From Gammaproteobacteria bacterium (lineage in GTDB: Bacteria > Pseudomonadota > Gammaproteobacteria > JAJPIJ01), in the NCBI GenBank assembly GCA_021324815.1, contig JAJPIJ010000008.1:1-60858 (forward strand): DNA of 60,858 nucleotides. The letters are read 5' to 3'. Below the pieces are notes generated by a model. The model was not told the origin of the DNA. It was given only the letters and a program-made list of their open reading frames with translations, and made no database searches. Positions 55,139 through 60,858 of this stretch are shown here, piece after piece. A program made the position numbers and the translations under genes. Within the stretch, counting starts at the first letter, position 1; each line of letters starts with the position of its first letter.

Positions 55139-58100
55139 ATGGTCGCCAATCGTCATCGCGCTGAAGCCCGCAAAGCGGCATTTCAGCCCCGTCCACTTGC
55201 GTTCGCCATCGCGCTGGCATTCGCCAGCCAGCGCGCGTACGCGCTCGATCCCGGCGCGTTGCCGAGCGGCGGCGTTGTGCAGGGCGGCAGTGCGGTGGCC
55301 ACGATTTCCCAGTCCGCGGCACACATGGATGTCAATCAATCCGCGCAGAGCGCCATCATCAACTGGAACACTTTCAACATCGGTTCCAGCGCCCAGGTCA
55401 ATTTCCACCAGCCCTCCGTTTCATCCGTGGCCCTGAACCGCGTCAATGCCGGGGGAGGGGCATCTGAAATTTTCGGGCAATTGAACGCCACCGGCCTCGT
55501 CTTCCTCGTCAACCCGGCGGGCGTGATGTTCTCGCCCACCGCGAAGGTTGACGTCGGCGGCCTGGTCGCCTCGACGCTGAACATTTCCGATGAGGATTTT
55601 CGCGCCGGCAACTATACCTTCACGGCGGGCGGCGCGGGTGCCGGCGGCATCGTCAATCAAGGCACGATAAACGCTCCCGGCGGCACCGTTGCGCTGATCG
55701 GCCCCCAGGTCCGCAATGAGGGAACAATCTCCGCGAATGGCGGCGCTGTCGCGATCGGCGCCGGCGATCGCGTGCGCATGGAGCTCGGCGGCAACAAGCT
55801 CGTGAGCTTCGAGGTCGATCAAGGCGCCGCGGCGGCGGCGATCCACAACGCCGGCGTGATTTCGGCCAACGGCGGGCGGGCCCTGCTGACCGCCAAGGCC
55901 GCCGACAGCCTCGCCACCGCCGTGGTCAACAACACCGGCATCGTCGAGGCCCAGACCGTGCAGAACGTCAACGGCGTCATCCGCCTGAGCGGCGATACCG
56001 TGACCAACAGCGGCACATTGGACGCCAGCAGCGCCCAGGGTAATGGCGGTTCCGTCACCCTGCAAGCCACCACAACCACTGAAGTCACCGGTCAGGGCCG
56101 TATCACCGCTGAATCCAGGTCCGGCGGCAAGGGCGGCACCATTCAACTACTCGGCAATCATGTGGGGTTGTGGGACAACGCCCGCATTGACGCCTCCGGT
56201 GAACTCGGCGGCGGCACCATCCTCGTCGGCGGTGATTATCATGGCGGCAACGGCGTGCAGACGGCATCTGCGACCGTGCTGGGCAAGGATGCCTCGCTGT
56301 CGGCGGATGCCCTCGTGAATGGCGACGGCGGCAAGGTCATTCTCTGGTCTGACAATTACACCGGCTTCTACGGCAGCATCAGTGCCCGCGGTGGTGCGCT
56401 GTCTGGCAACGGCGGCTTTATCGAAACTTCCAGCCACGATAATCTGCAATCCTACGGCAATGTTTTCATTGGCGCCGCCAATGGCGTTGCAGGCACTTGG
56501 TTGCTGGACCCCGCCAACATCAACATCACCGGCGCGACCGCGAATATCACCACCACCACCAATGCTTCGTGCGTCGGCAATCCGTCCACCTGTTACACCG
56601 CCAACGCCAATAACGCAACGCTGAATGTGGCGACGCTGAACGCGGCCCTGACCGGCAACGCCAACGTCATCGTGTTCACCGGCACCGGCGGCAGCCAGAA
56701 CGGCGACATCACCGTCAGCAGCGCCATCACCGCCACCGGCGCTTCCTCCCTCTTTCTAGAGGCGGCGGGAAACATCATCGTCAACAACACCATCAGTTCC
56801 TCCGGCGCCGCCGCGCTGAATGTCCACCTGTGGTCGGATTTCGGCGGCGCGGCCCCCTCCACCACTTACTCTGCTGGCACCTGCCCGGGCGGCGGCTGTT
56901 CCATCACGCTGAACAACACCATCACCACCACCGGTGGCTTGGTGGACATGCAAAGTGGCGGTTCCATCACCGGCGGCGGCAATGTCACCACCACCGGTCG
57001 CAACGCGGCCACCGGGACGGCGGGCGGCGCCATCACGATTAACGCGGCGAACGGCGGCATCACCCTCGGCGCGCTCGCCTCAAATGGCGGCAGCGCCACC
57101 ACCGCCGGCAACGCCAGCGGCGCCGGCGGCGCCGTGTCGCTCACTTCCTCGGGCGGTGACATCACCATCACCTCGGTGGCCTCGAACGGCGGTTCCAGTA
57201 TCGCCGGCGGCACCGGCGGCGCCGGCGCCACCGGCGGCGCCGTCACGTTCAGCGCCACCAACGGCTCGATCAATGTCGGGGCCATCGATTCCAGCGGCGG
57301 ATCCGGCACCGGCACGGGCAACAGGGCGGGCGCCAGGGGCGGCGCGGTGTCTCTGACCACGACCACGAGTGGTGACATCGCCGCGACCTCGACCATCGAC
57401 ACCAGCGCCGGCGGCAGCGTCAACGGCAGCAATGGCGTCAGCAATGCAGCCGCGACCGTCACCATTAATTCCGCCGGCAATGTCACCACGGGTGGCGCCA
57501 TCACCACCAGCGGCGGAGACTCCGGCAACAGCGGGAACCGCAGCGGCGGCGCCGGTGGCGCGGTCAGCATCACCTGGGCCTCGGGCGCCGCGAGCCTGTC
57601 CACCATCACCACCACCGGCGGCGGCAGCAACGGTTCCAGCACCGCCGGCGCGGGCGGTGCAGTCAGCCTGACCTCCACCTCGGCGAGCGCGCCGACTCTT
57701 GCCGCCATCACCACGACGGGCGGCGCTGCCGCCGGTTCCGGGACGGGGGGCGCCGGCGGCGCGGTCACGATAATCACCGCCAGCGCGCTGACGACGCCCG
57801 CCATAACTACTACCGGCGGCAGCTCCGCCTCCGGCACCGGCGGGGCCGGTCGCAACGTGACGATTGAGACGGGCGGCAACGCTCTCATCCTGGGCGGGGA
57901 CATCAATGCCGCTGGTGGCAGCGGCGGCGCTCCGACTGCTGGTAACGTGATTCTCGGTATTGTGGGCAACACGGTTGGCAGCGTCTCGCAAGCGGGCTCG
58001 ATTACGGCCAACACACTGACCTCGGTTTCTTCAGGGACCGTGGATCTGAGCGGCGCAACGAACACTATCACCAGGGTCGGCGCGAACACCGACAGCACCG

Positions 58101-60858
58101 GCTTCATCCTGAATGATGGCGCGAATCTGCTGACGTTGACCGGCGCCGTCAACACCAGCGCCGGCAACGGCGCGGTGACCCTGATCGCGGATCGGATGAA
58201 CCTGAGCGGTGGCGGCTCCATCAATTCCGGTGCCGGCTTGGTTACCCTCAAGCCGAACAACAACACCGTCAGCATGACGGTGGGTGCGGGCGCAACCGAC
58301 AGCGCCACCAATCTCGGTCTGACGGGGGCGGAGCTCGGGGTCATTACCACCAGCGGCGGCATCACCATCGGTTCTTCGACGAACACCGGCGGCCTGACCG
58401 TCGTGGGAGCCGTCACCGCCGCGAACCTCAACAACATGACAGCCGGCACGCTCACGTTGATCGATGGGGCCGCCAGCGGCGCGATCACGGTGAATGGCGC
58501 CATCACCACCACGAATCACAACAATCCGGTCACGCTCATCGGCGATAACATGGCCATCACGGCCGGCATCAGCACGGGTTCGGGACTCGTGACCCTGAAG
58601 CCCAATTCCGCCGGCACGCAGATCCTGCTGGGCGGCAGTGACGCCGCGGGCAAGCTCGGCCTGACCGGCGCCGAATTGAACCTGATCACCACCAGCGGCG
58701 GACTGACCATCGGTGTCGGCACCGACACCGGCGGCATCGACGTGGCGACCGCCGGCGCCCTTGGGTTCACCGGCGTGACCACTGCCGCCAGCACCATCAG
58801 TTTGATCACCGGCGGCGCCGTCACCGACAGCAGCGGGGGTTCGCTGGCGCCGGCCAACAACGTAAACCTGACGATCAACGCGGGCGGCGCAGTGGTCCTG
58901 CCGACCACCACGCTGCTCGGTACCGGCGCGCTCAATGTCGCCGCGGGTGGGGCCATCACCCAGGCGGGTGCGTTGACCGTACCCGGCACCTCGAATTTCA
59001 GCACGGGTAATTTCGCCATTACCCTCGCCACCGGCACCAACGACTTCACCGGCGCGGTGAGCCTGACCAACACCGGCGCCAACGCCGTTCAGATGACCGA
59101 CAAGAACGCCTTGACGCTAGGCACCTTGAGCGTGGGCGGCGATCTGACGGTGATTTCCACCGGCGCCCTCAATGTTGGCAAGGGAACCGTGGGCGGCAAC
59201 TTGTCCGCCACCAGCAACGGCGGTGCCATCAGCGAGACGGCCGGCGGCATAGCCGTCAGCGGCACCTCGAGCTTCAACGCCGGAGCCAATACCATCACCC
59301 TGACCGACGCCGGTAATGACTTCACCGACGCGGTCTCGCTTAACAATACAGGCAACAACAACGTTGCCGTCACTGACACCAATGCCATCGTATTGGGTGC
59401 TTCCAATGTGGGCACTGGCACATTGGGGATCACCGCGGGTGGCAACATCACCGAAACGGGCGCGATTACCCAGGCGGCGGCTGGCGCCGTGACGCTGACG
59501 GTGACCGCGGCCAACAGTGACATTTTGCTCAATACACAGGCCAACAATCTCAGCGGCGCGGTTGGGTTTGGCGGCACGCCGGCCAACATCCGTGACGTGG
59601 GGCTGCGCAACACCAATGCAAGTGCAACCGTGCCGACACTCAGCGCGCTGACCAACCTGCGCAACCTGACGCTGCGATATGACAACGCGGCGGTGGCGCT
59701 GCCGACGGCCACGCTGCATGCGGGCGGCAACTTGTCGGTGACGGCCGGTGGCGTAATCACCCAAAGCGGTGCCTTGACGGTGCCCGGGACCTCGAGTTTC
59801 ACCACCGGCGGTTTTGCCGTCACGCTGACCAACACCGGCAACGACTTCAGCGGCGCGGTGAGTCTGACCAACACCGGCGCCAACAACGTGTCGATCTCTG
59901 ACAAGAACGCTCTCGTTCTGGGTACCTCCAGCGTTGGCAGCGGCACGCTGACGGTGGTCAGCAACGCCGACAGCGCCGGCAACGACGGTGGAATCAGCCA
60001 GACCGGCGCCCTCGTGCAGGCCACGGGCGCCGGGACTGCAAGCTTCACGGTCAACGGAACGGCTGGCGGCATCGACCTCAGCAACACCGGCAACGACTTC
60101 ACCGGTAATGTGGTGCTCAACACCAGCGCTTCCGCCAGCGTCGTTGATTCCAATGCGCTGGCGTTGGGCACCTCATCGGTGGGCACGCTGACTGCGCAAG
60201 CGCTAAACACCACCACCGGCGATCTCACGCTTAACGGGACGATCACGGCTTCGGGCAGCGGTGATTCAATCGTGCTGGTGGCGGCGCATGATTTCGCCAA
60301 CAATACCGGATCGAGCGCTCTTGCCCCTGGCGCCGGGCGCTGGTTGGTTTATTCGACCAATCCTGCGAACCCCGGCGACAAACGCGGCGGGCTGATATAC
60401 AACTTCAAACAATATAATGCCACCTATGGCGTGACGGGCGTACTCGGAACCGGCAATGGATTCCTTTATACGGTGGCGCCTGTCATTACCCCCAGCCTTA
60501 CCGGCACCGTCAGCAAGGTTTATGACGGCACGACAACCGCGACGCTCGCGGCCGGCAATTATTCGGTCAGCGGCGCGATCGATGGCGACACCGTCACGTT
60601 GAATAATCCCACTTCTGGTACCTATGCCGATAAGAACGTTGGTACGAGCAAAAATGTATCTGTTTCAGGTATTGCGATTGGCAGTGCCACTAACGGTGCT
60701 GCCACGGTGTACGGCTACCAACTTTCCAGCACTACCGCTAACGCCAATATTGGCGTCATCAACAAGGCGGCGCTGACCCTGACCGCGCAGAGCAACACCA
60801 AGACCTATGACGGCACCATCAGCGCCGCCGCCACGCCCACCGTCGCCGGGCTGCAGGC
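55139..60858 (+). CDS. Two-partner-secretion adhesin, filamentous haemagglutinin type (3' end outside window)
   Basis: At least 1906 codons, open to the window edge. An N-terminal signal region (about 1-36, LAFAIALAFASQRAYA) precedes the TPS secretion domain: ISQSAAHMDVNQSAQSAIIN, WNTFNIGSSAQVNFHQPS and FLVNPAGVMFSPTAKVDVGG. GTWLLDPANINITG lies near 453. A Gly/Ala/Ser/Thr-rich beta-helix follows with repeated modules, and YDG-type repeats (KVYDGTTTATL, KTYDGTISAAA) appear at the end. Such proteins are exported by a TpsB pore and act as adhesins, contact-toxins or biofilm factors; the C-terminus needed to choose is missing. No clear ribosome-binding site precedes ATG 55139. Confidence 0.93.
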   Translation, partial: MVANRHRAEARKAAFQPRPLAFAIALAFASQRAYALDPGALPSGGVVQGGSAVATISQSAAHMDVNQSAQSAIINWNTFNIGSSAQVNFHQPSVSSVALNRVNAGGGASEIFGQLNATGLVFLVNPAGVMFSPTAKVDVGGLVASTLNISDEDFRAGNYTFTAGGAGAGGIVNQGTINAPGGTVALIGPQVRNEGTISANGGAVAIGAGDRVRMELGGNKLVSFEVDQGAAAAAIHNAGVISANGGRALLTAKAADSLATAVVNNTGIVEAQTVQNVNGVIRLSGDTVTNSGTLDASSAQGNGGSVTLQATTTTEVTGQGRITAESRSGGKGGTIQLLGNHVGLWDNARIDASGELGGGTILVGGDYHGGNGVQTASATVLGKDASLSADALVNGDGGKVILWSDNYTGFYGSISARGGALSGNGGFIETSSHDNLQSYGNVFIGAANGVAGTWLLDPANINITGATANITTTTNASCVGNPSTCYTANANNATLNVATLNAALTGNANVIVFTGTGGSQNGDITVSSAITATGASSLFLEAAGNIIVNNTISSSGAAALNVHLWSDFGGAAPSTTYSAGTCPGGGCSITLNNTITTTGGLVDMQSGGSITGGGNVTTTGRNAATGTAGGAITINAANGGITLGALASNGGSATTAGNASGAGGAVSLTSSGGDITITSVASNGGSSIAGGTGGAGATGGAVTFSATNGSINVGAIDSSGGSGTGTGNRAGARGGAVSLTTTTSGDIAATSTIDTSAGGSVNGSNGVSNAAATVTINSAGNVTTGGAITTSGGDSGNSGNRSGGAGGAVSITWASGAASLSTITTTGGGSNGSSTAGAGGAVSLTSTSASAPTLAAITTTGGAAAGSGTGGAGGAVTIITASALTTPAITTTGGSSASGTGGAGRNVTIETGGNALILGGDINAAGGSGGAPTAGNVILGIVGNTVGSVSQAGSITANTLTSVSSGTVDLSGATNTITRVGANTDSTGFILNDGANLLTLTGAVNTSAGNGAVTLIADRMNLSGGGSINSGAGLVTLKPNNNTVSMTVGAGATDSATNLGLTGAELGVITTSGGITIGSSTNTGGLTVVGAVTAANLNNMTAGTLTLIDGAASGAITVNGAITTTNHNNPVTLIGDNMAITAGISTGSGLVTLKPNSAGTQILLGGSDAAGKLGLTGAELNLITTSGGLTIGVGTDTGGIDVATAGALGFTGVTTAASTISLITGGAVTDSSGGSLAPANNVNLTINAGGAVVLPTTTLLGTGALNVAAGGAITQAGALTVPGTSNFSTGNFAITLATGTNDFTGAVSLTNTGANAVQMTDKNALTLGTLSVGGDLTVISTGALNVGKGTVGGNLSATSNGGAISETAGGIAVSGTSSFNAGANTITLTDAGNDFTDAVSLNNTGNNNVAVTDTNAIVLGASNVGTGTLGITAGGNITETGAITQAAAGAVTLTVTAANSDILLNTQANNLSGAVGFGGTPANIRDVGLRNTNASATVPTLSALTNLRNLTLRYDNAAVALPTATLHAGGNLSVTAGGVITQSGALTVPGTSSFTTGGFAVTLTNTGNDFSGAVSLTNTGANNVSISDKNALVLGTSSVGSGTLTVVSNADSAGNDGGISQTGALVQATGAGTASFTVNGTAGGIDLSNTGNDFTGNVVLNTSASASVVDSNALALGTSSVGTLTAQALNTTTGDLTLNGTITASGSGDSIVLVAAHDFANNTGSSALAPGAGRWLVYSTNPANPGDKRGGLIYNFKQYNATYGVTGVLGTGNGFLYTVAPVITPSLTGTVSKVYDGTTTATLAAGNYSVSGAIDGDTVTLNNPTSGTYADKNVGTSKNVSVSGIAIGSATNGAATVYGYQLSSTTANANIGVINKAALTLTAQSNTKTYDGTISAAATPTVAGLQ
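58970..60215 (+). repeat. About 65-residue repeats in the adhesin beta-helix
   Basis: Four related modules start at about 58970, 59243, 59771 and 60008. Each carries T-x-S-F, a strand, N-D-F-x-(G/D)-A/N-V-x-L-N/T-x-T, then D-x-N-A-(L/I)-x-L-G-(T/A)-S-x-V-G. The first and third are closest (ALTVPGTS, GAVSLTNTGAN, DKNAL). Spacing is irregular. A different pair, LVTLKPN ... GLTGAEL ... ITTSGG, lies at about 58240-58400 and 58585-58745. Confidence 0.75.

Noticed and set aside
57000-57900. Repetitive GGC-rich DNA as a satellite or CRISPR-like array
   Set aside because: The periodicity is codon-based and belongs to Gly/Ala/Thr-rich beta-helix coding sequence.
56866-60303. Long minus-strand frames (56866-58512, 59089-60303) opposite the adhesin
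   Set aside because: Val/Pro/Ala-rich translations of the Gly/Ala/Thr-rich repeat region; the plus strand has a signal region, TPS domain and YDG repeats in one continuous frame.

Overview
The window is a GC-rich chromosomal segment of a gammaproteobacterium, probably of the Chromatiales/Ectothiorhodospiraceae type. The grounds are conserved gene orders (hflK-hflC-DUF2065-hisZ-purA; rnr-rlmB-rpsF-rpsR-DUF2232-rplI-dnaB-alr; bamE divergent from fur), the heptose/Kdo LPS genes hldE-hldD-waaA, and very strong GC bias at third codon positions. The genus cannot be told from the sequence alone.

Layout. Bases 1-4826 hold a housekeeping block (HflK/HflC, a DUF2065 membrane protein, HisZ, PurA). Bases 5052-30630 are a roughly 25-kb signal-transduction island built as two convergent chemosensory operons. 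The plus-strand operon (5052-15615) encodes an MCP ending in a CheR-tether-like pentapeptide, CheW, CheY, CheA, a STAS protein, CheR, CheD, CheB, a CheZ-like protein and a receiver-Ser/Thr kinase. The minus-strand operon (27555 down to 15795) resembles a Pil-Chp twitching system: PilG-like, PilI-like, PilJ-like, ChpA-like, two divergent CheW-like proteins, a second receiver-Ser/Thr kinase, a membrane hybrid histidine kinase, an Hpt protein and a CheY. Divergent from it lie a membrane diguanylate cyclase and a receiver/degenerate GGDEF/degenerate EAL protein of FimX type. Both receiver-kinases and the FimX-like protein share one distinctive receiver type. The island therefore looks wired to Ser/Thr phosphorylation and c-di-GMP reading as well as to classical CheY output; this is the best candidate for an undescribed system here.

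Bases 30681-31010 hold tRNA-Leu(CAG), a duplicate of its 3' end, two 66-nt tandem repeats whose hairpin arms co-vary, and an overlap of the tRNA promoter, a terminator-like hairpin and the rnr start. Bases 31004-40510 are the rnr to alr block, with an S6:S18-type RNA motif before rpsF and a 496-residue intein in the Walker A site of DnaB. Bases 40534-46031 are an accessory patch: a small hypothetical gene, a broken small-membrane-protein gene whose end lies in a dispersed repeat, an integron attC-like site behind a small gene, then NTF2-like, HAD, MAPEG, KefB-like, macrodomain and DUF1993 genes.

Bases 46072-54596 carry bamE/fur, dsbC, a DUF3108 gene, LPS core genes and a methyltransferase with a regulatory domain. 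An AT-rich gap with GTGC/GCAC boxes then leads to a very large two-partner-secretion adhesin of the filamentous haemagglutinin type, open to the end of the window. Its TpsB transporter is not in view. A plausible overall picture is surface behaviour: pilus/twitching-type chemosensing, c-di-GMP and a secreted adhesin.
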